A DNA stretch of 64,000 nt from Pantoea sp. At-9b (GCF_000175935.2 NC_014840.1:1-64000), one strand, 5' to 3'. Numbered from the stretch's first letter, positions 1 to 9,661 are shown. Numbers and translations: made by a program. Notes: a model not told the origin generated them from the letters alone.

Positions 1-70
1 TAATCATTAAACATAAACTGGCACAGGCTGTGCTACGGGCAAAGTCACGACGATTTTCGAGGAAACAGAC

Positions 71-3000
71 ATGTCCGGAACGATGAAAACGATGGATGGC
101 AACGCGGCAGCGGCCTGGATCTCCTACGCCTTTACCGATGTGGCGGCGATTTATCCCATCACGCCCTCAACCCCCATGGCGGAAAATGTTGATGAGTGGG
201 CTGCTGCCGGGAAGAAGAATCTGTTTGGTCAACCCGTAAAGGTGATGGAGATGCAGTCGGAAGCGGGCGCAGCCGGTGCGGTGCACGGGGCACTACAGGC
301 AGGTGCATTAACCACCACCTATACCGCTTCTCAGGGTTTATTGCTGATGACCCCGAACCTCTACAAAATTGCCGGTGAACTGTTGCCTGGTGTGTTTCAT
401 GTCAGCGCACGGGCGCTGGCGACCAATTCCCTGAATATTTTTGGCGATCATCAGGACGTAATGGCAGTGCGCCAGACCGGTTGCGCAATGCTCGCGGAAA
501 GCAATGTTCAGCAAGTGATGGATTTGTCTGCGGTGGCGCATTTGTCTGCAATTAAAGGGCGGGTGCCCTTTATTAACTTCTTTGACGGTTTCCGCACCTC
601 GCATGAAATCCAGAAAATCGAAGTGCTGGAGTACGATGAACTCGCACCGCTACTCGACATCGACGCGCTGAACCGGTTTCGCCGCCATGCACTCAACCCT
701 GACCATCCGGTGATTCGCGGCACGGCACAGAATCCGGATATCTATTTTCAGGAGCGGGAAGCCTCCAACGGTTTCTATGCCGCATTGCCTGACATTGTGG
801 AAAATTACATGGCGGAGATCGCCGCTATCACCGGGCGCGAATACCATCTGTTTGATTATTACGGCGCGGATGATGCTGAGGATATGATTGTTGCAATGGG
901 GTCAGTCTGCGACACCATTCAAGACGTGGTCGATGCCTTGCTCGACAGCGGCGAGAAGGTCGGGGTGCTGATGGTTCATTTGTTTCGCCCCTTTTCGTTA
1001 GCGCATTTTTTTGCCCGTATTCCCGCCAGCGTGAAACGTATCGCGGTGCTGGATCGTACCAAGGAGCCGGGCGCGCAGGCTGAACCGCTCTGTCTGGATG
1101 TGAAAAACGCTTTCTACCGACATGATAACCCGCCCCTTATTGTCGGCGGACGTTACGCCCTCGGCGGTAAAGATATTCTGCCATCACATATCGTCTCAGT
1201 TTTCGAGAATCTGAAAAAACCGTTACCGCAAGATGGCTTTACCTTGGGGATCTTCGATGATGTCACCCATACCTCACTACCGCTGCCGGTGCATGAGGTA
1301 CAGGTCTCCACGGAGGGGATCACCGCCTGTAAATTCTGGGGGCTGGGATCGGACGGCACGGTGAGTGCGAATAAAAGCGCCATCAAAATCATTGGTGATA
1401 ACACCCCGATGTACGCTCAGGCTTATTTCGCCTATGACTCGAAGAAATCGGGTGGCATTACGGTTTCGCATCTGCGCTTTGGCCATCACCCGATCAACGC
1501 CCCGTACCTGATTCACCGTGCCGATTTTATCGCCTGTTCACAGCAATCTTATGTCGACAAATACGACTTACTGGAAGGGTTAACGCCAGGTGGTACTTTC
1601 CTGCTGAACTGCACCTGGTTTGGCGAGGAACTGGAGGAGAAACTACCCGCCAGCGTCAAACGTTACATTGCGCGCAATAGCATTCGTTTTTACACCCTAA
1701 ATGCGGTGGAGATTGCCCGTAAACTGGGTTTGCGCGGGCGCTTCAATATGTTGATGCAGGCGGCATTCTTTAAGTTAGCCGGAATCATTGACCCACCCAC
1801 CGCCGCCATCTATCTCAAGCAGGCCGTGGAGAAATCTTACGGCAGCAAAGGACAAAACGTGGTCGATATGAACAACGCCGCAATCGATCTGGGTATGGAA
1901 GCCATCCAGGAGGTGATGGTGCCCGAACGCTGGGCGATGCAGGAGGATAAACCCGCTCCTGCGCGGCTGTTGCCGGATTTCATCAGCAACATTCTTGAAC
2001 CGATGAATCGTCAGTGTGGCGACAAGCTGCCGGTGAGCACCTTCGCCGGTATGGAGGATGGCACCTTTCCCACCGGCACAGCGGCCTGGGAGAAGCGCGG
2101 TATCGCGCTGGAAGTCCCGGTATGGCAGCCTGAGGGTTGTACCCAATGTAATCAATGTGCATTTATCTGTCCCCATGCCGCCGTGCGCCCGGCATTGCTG
2201 ACCACCGAGGAACGTTATTTCGCCATGCCGGAGCTGTTGAGTAAACCGGCACAAGGAGCAACCGATTATGAATATCACCTGGCGATCTCTCCGCTGGACT
2301 GTTCTGGCTGCGGTAACTGCGTCGATATCTGCCCGGCGAAAGGGAAGGCGTTGAGTATGAAGCCACTGGAAACCCAGCGACATATGAGCAGCGTGTGGAA
2401 CTACGCGTTGGAACTGGCACCGAAAATCAACCCATTTGGCAAAACCTCGGTAAAAGGCAGCCAGTTTGAAACGCCGCTGCTGGAGTTTTCCGGTGCCTGT
2501 GCGGGTTGTGGTGAAACACCTTATGCGCGGCTGGTGACGCAACTGTTCGGCGACCGGATGATGATCGCCAATGCCACCGGCTGTTCATCAATCTGGGGGG
2601 CCAGTGCACCCTCAATTCCCTGGACCACCAACCATAAAGGGCAGGGGCCAGCGTGGGCAAACTCGTTGTTTGAGGACAACGCCGAGTTTGGCCTTGGCAT
2701 GATGCTGGGAGGGCGAGCGATTCGTGATCAGCTCGCCCAATATGCCACCGAGGCGTTAAATCGGCCACTCAGCGCCGGGCTGCAGCAGGCTTTGCAGCAA
2801 TGGCTGGCGCTGAAAGATCAGGGCAATGGCACGCGGGAGCGCGGTGAACGTCTGAGCACATTGTTGGCGGAAGAAAAGGGCGATGATGACCTGCTTAATC
2901 GGCTCTATCAAAACCAGGACTACTTCGCTAAACGTTCACAGTGGATCTTTGGCGGAGATGGCTGGGCCTATGATATTGGCTTTGGCGGACTGGACCATGT

Positions 3001-3580
3001 ACTGGCATCCGGAGAAGACATCAATGTGTTGGTTTACGATACCGAGGTCTACTCCAATACTGGCGGCCAATCGTCTAAATCCACGCCGGTCGCCGCCATC
3101 GCCAAGTTTGCGGCGCAGGGCAAACGTACCCGCAAAAAAGATCTCGGTATGATGGCGCTCAGCTACGGCAACGTCTATGTCGCGCAAATTGCGATGGGTG
3201 CGGATAAAGCCCAGACGCTGCGGGCTATCGCCGAAGCCGAAGCCTGGCCTGGGCCTTCTCTGGTGATTGCCTATGCGGCCTGTATCAATCACGGGTTAAA
3301 AGCGGGGATGGGTTGCAGCCATCGTGAAGCGAAGCGTGCGGTCGAAGCGGGTTATTGGCATCTGTGGCGTTATAACCCTCAGTTAGCCGAGAAAGGGAAA
3401 AATCCGTTTATGCTTGATTCGGAGGAGCCGGAAGACAGTTTCCGCGACTTTTTATTGGGCGAGGTGCGTTATGCTGCGCTGCGCCGCACAGCGCCAGATC
3501 TTGTGGATCGCCTGTTCGAACAGACGGAACAGGATGCAAAACAACGCTTTGAGCAATACAGACGCATGGCGGGTGACTAA
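71..3580 (+). CDS. nifJ: Pyruvate:ferredoxin/flavodoxin oxidoreductase
   Basis: The 1169-residue protein has the full single-chain layout of NifJ/YdbK. An N-terminal pyruvate-binding domain comes first. Two 4Fe-4S motifs follow, near residues 690 (CTQCNQC) and 744 (CSGCGNC). The C-terminal thiamine-diphosphate domain has CAGCGETP near residue 810 and GGDGWAYD near 961. The family oxidatively decarboxylates pyruvate to acetyl-CoA in the cytoplasm and reduces flavodoxin or ferredoxin. The start at 71 follows a GAGGAAA ribosome site. No nif genes are present, so a general low-potential electron supply role (as YdbK) is as likely as nitrogen fixation. Length is normal for the family. Confidence 0.96.
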   Translation: MSGTMKTMDGNAAAAWISYAFTDVAAIYPITPSTPMAENVDEWAAAGKKNLFGQPVKVMEMQSEAGAAGAVHGALQAGALTTTYTASQGLLLMTPNLYKIAGELLPGVFHVSARALATNSLNIFGDHQDVMAVRQTGCAMLAESNVQQVMDLSAVAHLSAIKGRVPFINFFDGFRTSHEIQKIEVLEYDELAPLLDIDALNRFRRHALNPDHPVIRGTAQNPDIYFQEREASNGFYAALPDIVENYMAEIAAITGREYHLFDYYGADDAEDMIVAMGSVCDTIQDVVDALLDSGEKVGVLMVHLFRPFSLAHFFARIPASVKRIAVLDRTKEPGAQAEPLCLDVKNAFYRHDNPPLIVGGRYALGGKDILPSHIVSVFENLKKPLPQDGFTLGIFDDVTHTSLPLPVHEVQVSTEGITACKFWGLGSDGTVSANKSAIKIIGDNTPMYAQAYFAYDSKKSGGITVSHLRFGHHPINAPYLIHRADFIACSQQSYVDKYDLLEGLTPGGTFLLNCTWFGEELEEKLPASVKRYIARNSIRFYTLNAVEIARKLGLRGRFNMLMQAAFFKLAGIIDPPTAAIYLKQAVEKSYGSKGQNVVDMNNAAIDLGMEAIQEVMVPERWAMQEDKPAPARLLPDFISNILEPMNRQCGDKLPVSTFAGMEDGTFPTGTAAWEKRGIALEVPVWQPEGCTQCNQCAFICPHAAVRPALLTTEERYFAMPELLSKPAQGATDYEYHLAISPLDCSGCGNCVDICPAKGKALSMKPLETQRHMSSVWNYALELAPKINPFGKTSVKGSQFETPLLEFSGACAGCGETPYARLVTQLFGDRMMIANATGCSSIWGASAPSIPWTTNHKGQGPAWANSLFEDNAEFGLGMMLGGRAIRDQLAQYATEALNRPLSAGLQQALQQWLALKDQGNGTRERGERLSTLLAEEKGDDDLLNRLYQNQDYFAKRSQWIFGGDGWAYDIGFGGLDHVLASGEDINVLVYDTEVYSNTGGQSSKSTPVAAIAKFAAQGKRTRKKDLGMMALSYGNVYVAQIAMGADKAQTLRAIAEAEAWPGPSLVIAYAACINHGLKAGMGCSHREAKRAVEAGYWHLWRYNPQLAEKGKNPFMLDSEEPEDSFRDFLLGEVRYAALRRTAPDLVDRLFEQTEQDAKQRFEQYRRMAGD

Positions 3581-3606
3581 TTGTTATCTTAAGGAAGAGA
3601 CGGCCT

Positions 3607-3631
3607 GAGCAGCGCAGGACACGCGCTGCTC
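3607..3631 (+). terminator. Stem-loop after nifJ
   Basis: A perfect 9-bp stem (GAGCAGCGC pairing with GCGCTGCTC) around a 7-nt loop lies 27 nt past the nifJ stop. No T-run follows, so it is at best a weak intrinsic terminator or a 3'-end stabilising hairpin. Confidence 0.4.
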
Positions 3632-4150
3632 ACTCATGCCCTTGCCATCATCCTGCTTATTGTTCTCTGGCATAAGGGAGAGTTTGAATGTTTCTGCTGA
3701 CGCAGCATGTTTTCTCTTCAACTCTAACGCTTGTGGCGCATCTAACTTACCAGGTAGCAGGACAATGCATCGAGCTGGGAAAAACTGAAATGTATACCCG
3801 CTATTCAGATACTTCAACGTTCCCGATTGACTCAGCGTCTCCAGGCATGCCGCAAATGGCTAAGAATAATTTTATTTTCTAAGGTACTGGGTGCCTGTCA
3901 TCTTTAACATTATATGCTTTTAATTCCCTTTCAATGTCTTTATTCCCCATCAACAATGTTAAAAACAGGTTAAATGACACAATACCCGCCTTTTATATTG
4001 CCGAATCAACGGGCATCTCCCCGTTATAAAACGGTGTTTTATGAGCAGAACATGCAGCAATTTGGTTATGATTTTCTACTATCGATTTATTCCCCTGTTG
4101 CTATCGTTGGGCATTATTATTTTTTCTTCTTTGAAGAGAGCGCTGCGTTT
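3632..4150. other. Long intergenic stretch between nifJ and fliB
   Basis: About 520 bases without a convincing gene. Short open frames exist on both strands (for example 3688-3882), but they resemble no family and have unconvincing context. The region becomes AT-rich towards fliB and presumably holds its promoter, which I cannot place with confidence. Confidence 0.4.
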
Positions 4151-5338
4151 ATGGAAGAGATCGTTATTGTGGAACCGGCATTTTTCAACCAGTTTCAGTG
4201 TGTGGGTAGTGCCTGCCCCGACCATTGCTGCAAAGGATGGGATATTGAGCTCGATGAACCAGCGGTAAATCGATACATGCAGAGCGAAGCCATTGAAATT
4301 CGTCAAATTGCTGTTGAAAATATTATTACAACTAAAGAAAGCCAGAGTCGTTGGGGGAAAATAAAATTAACCAGCAATGGCAACTGTACTTTCCTTGATG
4401 AAGACCGCTTGTGCAAAGTGCATAAGTCACTTGGGGAAAAAGCGCTCAGCACCACCTGTGCGATCTATCCACGTCTTTACGCCAGCTATAAATATGAAAT
4501 TAGAAGTAACCTGACCCTATCATGCCCGGAAGCGGCAAAAAAACTCTTAACAACGCCGGGCGCGATGCTCTACAGCGAAAAAATCAAGCCAAGTCCCGAG
4601 GCGTTGGATGCACCTGACATTAGCGAGCAAGATCGTCTGCTCAATCTGATGTGCACCAACATTATGCTAACCTGTGGTTCAGACATCGACGCAGGCTTTT
4701 ACGGTATCATCTTGTTATTCTTTTATCGTGATAAGTTGGAAAAGGACAATGAGCCGGAAGGGAATATTTTAAATTATTTCGAGGATATCCAGACGGCGAT
4801 TTATAATGGCCAAATCAGAAAAAACATTGATGAATTAAATCCTAACTACCCGCTACAATCCGAACTGTTTTCTCGACTGCAAACATACCTGAATAAAAAA
4901 CATGAAGGTCGGGGGTGGTCTACCTTACGACGTTATTCGCAAAGACTGCATACTGTGCAAAGCAACAATTCCGCAGACACAATGCAGCGATTAAATAAAA
5001 TCTGGCAAGATAAAGCACGCCCCTGGTTCCAGGAGCGTTCCCATCTACTTAGTAACTATATCCAGTATCGTATGTATGAGGATTTTTTCCCACTGAAGAA
5101 TGGAAGAGAACTCTTCACCAATCTTTATTTAATGATATCGGAATGGCTACTATTAAAGTGGCTAACTGCTGCACGTTTTGCGCTGAATGACAACTTCACT
5201 GAAGATGATGTGATTAATATCGTCTATAGCTATCACAGTATCGCAAGACATGACAAAAATGCAGAGGATGCATTTTTGACTGAAATTGGCAGGATAACGT
5301 TTAACGATCATCTTTCATTGGCTTATCTCCTGAAGTGA
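4151..5338 (+). CDS. fliB: Flagellin lysine-N-methylase FliB
   Basis: The 395-residue protein carries the FliB cysteine signature near its start (CVGSACPDHCCKGWDIE) and further cysteines at CTFLDEDRLC and TTCAIYPR. The family methylates lysines on flagellin and has been reported to use an Fe-S cluster. The reading frame is open from 3974, but the conserved region begins just after the ATG at 4151. A GAAGAGAG ribosome site precedes that ATG, and the resulting length fits the roughly 400-residue family norm. No flagellin or other flagellar gene is nearby, although in Salmonella fliB lies beside fliC. The gene is visibly more AT-rich than nifJ, which hints at separate acquisition. Confidence 0.85.
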   Translation: MEEIVIVEPAFFNQFQCVGSACPDHCCKGWDIELDEPAVNRYMQSEAIEIRQIAVENIITTKESQSRWGKIKLTSNGNCTFLDEDRLCKVHKSLGEKALSTTCAIYPRLYASYKYEIRSNLTLSCPEAAKKLLTTPGAMLYSEKIKPSPEALDAPDISEQDRLLNLMCTNIMLTCGSDIDAGFYGIILLFFYRDKLEKDNEPEGNILNYFEDIQTAIYNGQIRKNIDELNPNYPLQSELFSRLQTYLNKKHEGRGWSTLRRYSQRLHTVQSNNSADTMQRLNKIWQDKARPWFQERSHLLSNYIQYRMYEDFFPLKNGRELFTNLYLMISEWLLLKWLTAARFALNDNFTEDDVINIVYSYHSIARHDKNAEDAFLTEIGRITFNDHLSLAYLLK

Positions 5339-5481
5339 TGGTATTCCCCGTGGTGGGGATGATCCAGGCCACAAACATCATCTTAGCGACCTCTGACTAG
5401 CCAGCAATAAATGTAAAAGGATTGTTGTCCTGAGCTGATTCGCTAAAATGTGGCATCTCGTCCATCAACAGGGAGTCATCC

Positions 5482-6174
5482 GTGGCAGATTTTGAGCGAC
5501 CTAAGTCACTGACAGCGGTAGTAACCGATCACGTTCGCAAGCTGATAGTCCATGGCGATATTCCACTTGGGGCAGCCATAAGCGAACGCACCGTTGCCGC
5601 TGAGCTGAATGTCTCAAAAACACCGGTTAGAGAAGCACTTGCCCAACTCAGTGTTGAAGGGCTGGTGACGATCAAACCGCAATCAGGCGTGCGAGTATTT
5701 ACTTTGAGCGCCAGGGAAGTGCGAGAAATTTGTGCTTTCCGACAGGTTCTTGAAACCGCGGCACTGACACTGGCTATGCAGCAGGATGCCAAAGGGCTGG
5801 CGGATGCATTGGATGCAGTGGTGAAACAAATGGACGTCGCTCAGAGTAAGGGGGATTTCCGTCGTTATCTGGAGTTGGATAATGATTTCCACCAGCGTTT
5901 TTTTGATTTCTGTGACAACGCTTACCTGACCAATTCTTACGTGCGTTATGCGGCTAAAATCGCGGCGTTACGTACTCACCTTGCTGCTAAACCACAACAC
6001 ACATCGCTTTCTTATCAAGAACATGGCGAAATTGTTGCCGCTATCAGAAATGATGCACACGCAGAAGTCTTGGCCATTCTCGAACGCCATTTGGGCCGTA
6101 CCCGTGAAACCTATGAAATCGGTGTGGAAGATATCGCCGCAGCCGACGCCGCTTCCCTGACCACATCCTCCTGA
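5482..6174 (+). CDS. GntR-family (FCD) transcriptional regulator, DgoR-like
   Basis: This 230-residue regulator has an N-terminal winged helix (roughly residues 8-75, with the RTVAAELNVSKTPVREAL recognition region). An all-helical FCD effector domain of the FadR subfamily follows. It starts at GTG, with GGGAG six bases upstream. It lies immediately before, and on the same strand as, the sugar-acid operon. A perfect TGGTATACCA-centred palindrome sits in the gap after it, so it is probably the local repressor, relieved by a sugar acid or its keto-deoxy derivative. Size and position match DgoR-type regulators, but the effector is unknown. Confidence 0.88.
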   Translation: MADFERPKSLTAVVTDHVRKLIVHGDIPLGAAISERTVAAELNVSKTPVREALAQLSVEGLVTIKPQSGVRVFTLSAREVREICAFRQVLETAALTLAMQQDAKGLADALDAVVKQMDVAQSKGDFRRYLELDNDFHQRFFDFCDNAYLTNSYVRYAAKIAALRTHLAAKPQHTSLSYQEHGEIVAAIRNDAHAEVLAILERHLGRTRETYEIGVEDIAAADAASLTTSS

Positions 6175-6258
6175 TCTACTAAGCCAGGGCTCCCTGGCAC
6201 CTTCCTGTGAAATCATTAAAAAGCCAATCCTGGTCACATTTTCTTAACTTTTCTTTGA

Positions 6259-6270
6259 CTGGTATACCAG
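6259..6270. promoter_or_regulatory. Candidate GntR/FCD operator
   Basis: CTGGTATACCAG is a perfect 12-bp palindrome between the GntR gene and the first catabolic gene. It contains the GGT...ACC core typical of FadR-subfamily operators. TTGACT at 6255-6260 could be a -35 element overlapping it, which would suit repression, but no good -10 is visible. Confidence 0.6.
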
Positions 6271-6347
6271 ATCTCAGTTAGTTTTTTTCGAAACCCGCTG
6301 CTGATGTCGGTGGCGAAAACTACGCAATCTGGTTAAAGGAGCGTCTG

Positions 6348-7379
6348 ATGAGTCGAAGATTTAAGGTGGTTATTACTGATTATGATTACGGCGATATCGC
6401 CATTGAAGAAGAGATCCTCAATGCCGCAGATGCGGATGTTATTGGCCTGCAAGCGAAATCTGAAGATGATCTGGTTGAAGCTGCGCGTGATTGCGACGCC
6501 ATCATGAATCAGTATGCCCGGGTTGGCGCAAAGGTGATTTCCGCCATGACGCAATGCAAGGTGATTGCGCGTTACGGCGTCGGTGTCGATATTGTCGATG
6601 TCGATGCGGCCACCAAAAGCAACATCCTCGTTACAAATGTGCGTGATTACTGCACCGAGGAAGTTGCCGACCATGCCATCAGCATGTGGCTGGCGCTGGC
6701 GCGTAACCTGTTCGCTTACAACACCGCTACACATCAGGGCATCTGGCAGTGGCAATCTGGCGCACCCGTCTATCGCCTGCGTGGACAAACGATGGGGATT
6801 GTTTCATTCGGCCGGATTGGTCAGGCGATCGCTGAGCGCGCCCGCGCCTTTGGTGTGAATGTCATTGTCTACGATCCGTACATTGATCCGGCCTTAGCAC
6901 AGCAACATCAGGTGACGCTGGTCAACAAAGAAACCCTCATCGCGCACTCCGACATTTTCATGATGCAGGTACCGATGACTGCGGACACCCGCCATTTCCT
7001 CAGCGAAGCAGAATTCAGGGCCATGAAGCGCCGGGCGTTAATCATCAACACCGGACGTGGTCCCACTATCGATAATCAGGCGTTATACCGCGCACTGCAT
7101 GAAGGCTGGATTACCGGTGCAGCGCTGGATGATCCCGAAGAGGAACCGGCAAAACGCGCGCAATGGAATCCTGCGGACAACCCGATTTTCTCTCTGCCAA
7201 ATGTCATCGTGACACCCCATTCGGCCTACTACTCCGAAGAATCCATTCGTGCGGCACGTCAGTTGGCAGCCACTGAAGTCGCCAGCGTGCTAACAGGTAA
7301 AACACCTCGATTCCCGGTCAATGGCGCAGCCCTGGCGCTTCGCATCAAAGGAGCAAATGACCATGCTGAAGCAATTTAA
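6348..7379 (+). CDS. D-isomer-specific 2-hydroxyacid dehydrogenase
   Basis: The 343-residue NAD(P)-dependent dehydrogenase has a Rossmann motif GIVSFGRIGQ in the centre and the catalytic triad Arg237 (TGRG), Glu264 (DDPEEE) and His291 (TPHSAYYS). Sequence style is that of the CtBP-like/phosphoglycerate dehydrogenase branch. It would interconvert a 2-keto acid and a D-2-hydroxy acid in the cytoplasm. A strong AAAGGAG site precedes the start. It is the first gene of the operon and overlaps the next by 23 bases. The substrate is not evident; the operon suggests a sugar acid or its keto breakdown product. Confidence 0.88.
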   Translation: MSRRFKVVITDYDYGDIAIEEEILNAADADVIGLQAKSEDDLVEAARDCDAIMNQYARVGAKVISAMTQCKVIARYGVGVDIVDVDAATKSNILVTNVRDYCTEEVADHAISMWLALARNLFAYNTATHQGIWQWQSGAPVYRLRGQTMGIVSFGRIGQAIAERARAFGVNVIVYDPYIDPALAQQHQVTLVNKETLIAHSDIFMMQVPMTADTRHFLSEAEFRAMKRRALIINTGRGPTIDNQALYRALHEGWITGAALDDPEEEPAKRAQWNPADNPIFSLPNVIVTPHSAYYSEESIRAARQLAATEVASVLTGKTPRFPVNGAALALRIKGANDHAEAI

Positions 7380-8034
7380 TGATTTCACCCGTCAGCCAGA
7401 GCTGCTGGCACAGTTTGACGCCTTATTGCAGAGCTATTCGATTGCGGCGGTTTTTGCCGATGTGCAGTACCGCACTGGCGTCATGGACAGCGGTATTAAA
7501 CCGGCATTCCGCGCCAAAGTCTGTGGTCAGGCGATTACCGTGCAGTTGTCTAAAGGGGATCTTGTTGATCCATTGAAAGCGCTGGAGATGGGACAACCCG
7601 GCGATGTGATCGTAGTAGATGCGGGTGGCGACTGTAACACCTCGGTTTGCGGTGGACTGATGGGCGGTCTGGCTCAGAACCGTGGCATTCGCGCCATGAT
7701 CATTGACGGTGCCGGGCGCGACACGGATGAACTGGAAGATATCAATTGGCCAATCTGGAGCCGGGCGATCACACCCCGCGGTACCCACACCATGTTTTCC
7801 GGGCGTAAAGAAGAACTGTCCATCAACGTTCCCATCGCGGTCGGCGGTCAGTTAGTAAAACCTGGCGATTTTATCGTGGCTGACCTGATGGGGGTGGTGG
7901 TGATCCCTCAGGAAAATGCACCAGAGATTTTGAAACTGGCGAAAGAACAGGTCGAGCGTGAACAGGCTACGCGCGAATGGGTGAAGCAGGGGAAAACCGT
8001 CGAAGACTTGCTGGCAGAGTTTGGCCGTATCTGA
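7357..8034 (+). CDS. RraA-like family protein, probable aldolase/decarboxylase
   Basis: The 225-residue protein belongs to the RraA-like fold. Besides RNase E inhibitors, this family holds metal-dependent 4-hydroxy-4-methyl-2-oxoglutarate-type aldolases and oxaloacetate decarboxylases. It has GRDTDE, an Arg-Asp pair with an acidic residue three positions after the Asp, and a Gly 21 positions before the Arg. I associate this arrangement with the catalytic members. Its place among catabolic genes also argues for an enzyme cleaving a 4-hydroxy-2-keto acid. The frame is open from 7321, but the AAAGGAG site at 7348-7353 serves the ATG at 7357 (or 7363). It overlaps the dehydrogenase gene, so translation is probably coupled. 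Confidence 0.82.
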   Translation: MTMLKQFNDFTRQPELLAQFDALLQSYSIAAVFADVQYRTGVMDSGIKPAFRAKVCGQAITVQLSKGDLVDPLKALEMGQPGDVIVVDAGGDCNTSVCGGLMGGLAQNRGIRAMIIDGAGRDTDELEDINWPIWSRAITPRGTHTMFSGRKEELSINVPIAVGGQLVKPGDFIVADLMGVVVIPQENAPEILKLAKEQVEREQATREWVKQGKTVEDLLAEFGRI

Positions 8035-8039
8035 CCCTG

Positions 8040-8064
8040 TGCTCTGCACCAAGGGTGCAGAGCA
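8040..8064 (+). other. Intercistronic hairpin
   Basis: A perfect 11-bp stem (TGCTCTGCACC with its complement) and a 3-nt loop fill most of the gap between the RraA-like gene and dgoK. No T-run follows and the ribosome site of dgoK lies just downstream. It probably acts on mRNA stability or relative expression, not as a full terminator. Confidence 0.6.
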
Positions 8065-8083
8065 TGTTAACCCGGAGAAAAAT

Positions 8084-9016
8084 ATGAGCAATACCGCTGA
8101 ATTTGGACTCTGTGACTGGGGCACTTCGAGCTTTCGTCTGTGGCTGGTAGATGGGAAGGGCACCACCCTGAATGAGGTACGGACCCACCAAGGGTTGGGC
8201 AGCGTGGCTGAGCGGTCGTTTTCAGGCGTGCTGGAGCAGCACCTGGCCGAACTTGGCGCATCCGCTGACCTGCCGGTGTTGATTTGTGGTATGGCGGGTT
8301 CCCGTCAGGGCTGGCAGGACGCCGGTTACAGCACCGTCCCGCTGACGGTGAACGCGCTTCTGCTTTCCCCGATCAGGATTGCTGGCGCAAGAGACATCCG
8401 CATTTTACCGGGCGTGTGCCAGCGCTCACCGACTTACGATGTTATGCGTGGCGAGGAAACCATGTTGTTGGGTGCCGTGCGATCAGGTCAGCTTAACAAC
8501 GGATTGATCGTGATGCCCGGCACCCACAGCAAATGGGTATCGCTGGAGAATGGGGTTGTCACCGGTTTCAACACCTTTATGACCGGGGAACTGTTCAGCC
8601 TGATGAGCACGCATTCTATCCTGCGCCATGCGGTAGCCGATGCCATCGGTGAAATTGATGAACACTCTCCGGCGTTTATCGCGGCAGTGAACCTGATGTT
8701 AAGTGGGGGATCACTCACTCAGCAGTTGTTCACCGTTCGCTCAACCACCTTACTGAGCGACTGTCCCCCGGCAGAAAGCGCCTCACGCTTGTCGGGATTG
8801 TTGATTGGTGCAGAGGTAGCGGCATGCTATCAACAGACGTCACAGCGCCAGGTTATGTTAATTGCGTCAGGTTCCCTCACCGCACTTTATCGCAAGGCGT
8901 TAACGCTGGCGGGCTTTGCAGTCACCCTGGTGGATGCTGACGAAGCGGTACGCGCCGGGCTGTTCCAGAGTGCACAGACCTTGTGGCAGCGGCAGGAGGA
9001 GCAACAGCATGTCTGA
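8084..9016 (+). CDS. dgoK: 2-dehydro-3-deoxygalactonokinase
   Basis: The 310-residue protein has the DgoK signature: CDWGTSSFRLWLVD at the N-terminus (phosphate-binding loop of the ASKHA-like kinase fold), CGMAGSRQGW and PGTHSKWV. It phosphorylates 2-keto-3-deoxygalactonate at O6 using ATP. The frame extends upstream to 8021, but conserved sequence begins at the ATG at 8084, which follows CCCGGAG. It overlaps dgoA by 8 bases. Gene order dgoK-dgoA matches known galactonate operons, so a 2-keto-3-deoxy sugar acid is the expected intermediate. Confidence 0.93.
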   Translation: MSNTAEFGLCDWGTSSFRLWLVDGKGTTLNEVRTHQGLGSVAERSFSGVLEQHLAELGASADLPVLICGMAGSRQGWQDAGYSTVPLTVNALLLSPIRIAGARDIRILPGVCQRSPTYDVMRGEETMLLGAVRSGQLNNGLIVMPGTHSKWVSLENGVVTGFNTFMTGELFSLMSTHSILRHAVADAIGEIDEHSPAFIAAVNLMLSGGSLTQQLFTVRSTTLLSDCPPAESASRLSGLLIGAEVAACYQQTSQRQVMLIASGSLTALYRKALTLAGFAVTLVDADEAVRAGLFQSAQTLWQRQEEQQHV

Positions 9017-9641
9017 ATTACGTTTATCAGGTGCTAAACGGGGACTTATCGCCATCCTGCGCGGTGTTAAACCCGAAGAAGTGGTGGATATTGGCTATGC
9101 GCTGGTCGAGGCGGGAATCGCGATCATTGAGGTTCCCCTGAATTCCCCGCAACCGTTTGAATCGATATCACGGCTGATAAAAACATTACCTGCGGACATT
9201 CTCATCGGTGCTGGCACGGTGCTGAACCCGCAAGATGTCGACCGGTTGGCAGATTGTGGTGGCGGAATCGTCGTGAGTCCGAATGTTGATAAGGCGGTCA
9301 TTGAACAAACCCGCTTACGCGGCATGCTTTCTCTACCCGGCGTGTTTACTGCGACCGAGGCCTTAGCGGCGATTGCCGCAGGAGCCAGCGGCCTTAAGTT
9401 CTTTCCAGCTTCTGTTATGGGTGCCAGTGGCATCAATGCATTGCGCGCGGTGCTACCGGCAGACATTGCATTAGGTGCGGTTGGCGGAATAGACGCCGGG
9501 CAGTTTATTGATTATCACAAAGCCGGTATTCATTTTTTCGGGCTTGGTAGCAACTTGTATAAAGCCGGAGATAACGCACGAACGGTTTCGCAAAGAGCAA
9601 TAAATCTGGTGCACGCCTGGGACGCCATAAAAAACCAATAA
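9009..9641 (+). CDS. dgoA: 2-dehydro-3-deoxy-6-phosphogalactonate aldolase
   Basis: The 210-residue class I aldolase has the KDPG/KDPGal aldolase pattern: LIAILRGV near the start, catalytic Glu41 (IIEVPLNSP) and Schiff-base Lys130 (GLKFFPAS). It cleaves the phosphorylated keto-deoxy acid to pyruvate and glyceraldehyde 3-phosphate. The start at 9009 is set by homology and by the 8-base overlap with dgoK. The roughly 30 extra codons of the open frame upstream lie inside dgoK and look non-coding. With dgoK it defines the lower part of a De Ley-Doudoroff-type pathway. Confidence 0.93.
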   Translation: MSELRLSGAKRGLIAILRGVKPEEVVDIGYALVEAGIAIIEVPLNSPQPFESISRLIKTLPADILIGAGTVLNPQDVDRLADCGGGIVVSPNVDKAVIEQTRLRGMLSLPGVFTATEALAAIAAGASGLKFFPASVMGASGINALRAVLPADIALGAVGGIDAGQFIDYHKAGIHFFGLGSNLYKAGDNARTVSQRAINLVHAWDAIKNQ

Positions 9642-9661
9642 CTATTTTCCCATAATAAAAC

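Noticed and set aside
1775..2542. 255-codon open frame on the minus strand
   Set aside because: It lies wholly inside nifJ, antisense, with the Arg/His-rich composition typical of shadow frames of GC-rich genes.
3688..3882. 64-codon frame between nifJ and fliB
   Set aside because: Has a weak GGGAG upstream but low-information sequence and no recognisable features; not enough support.
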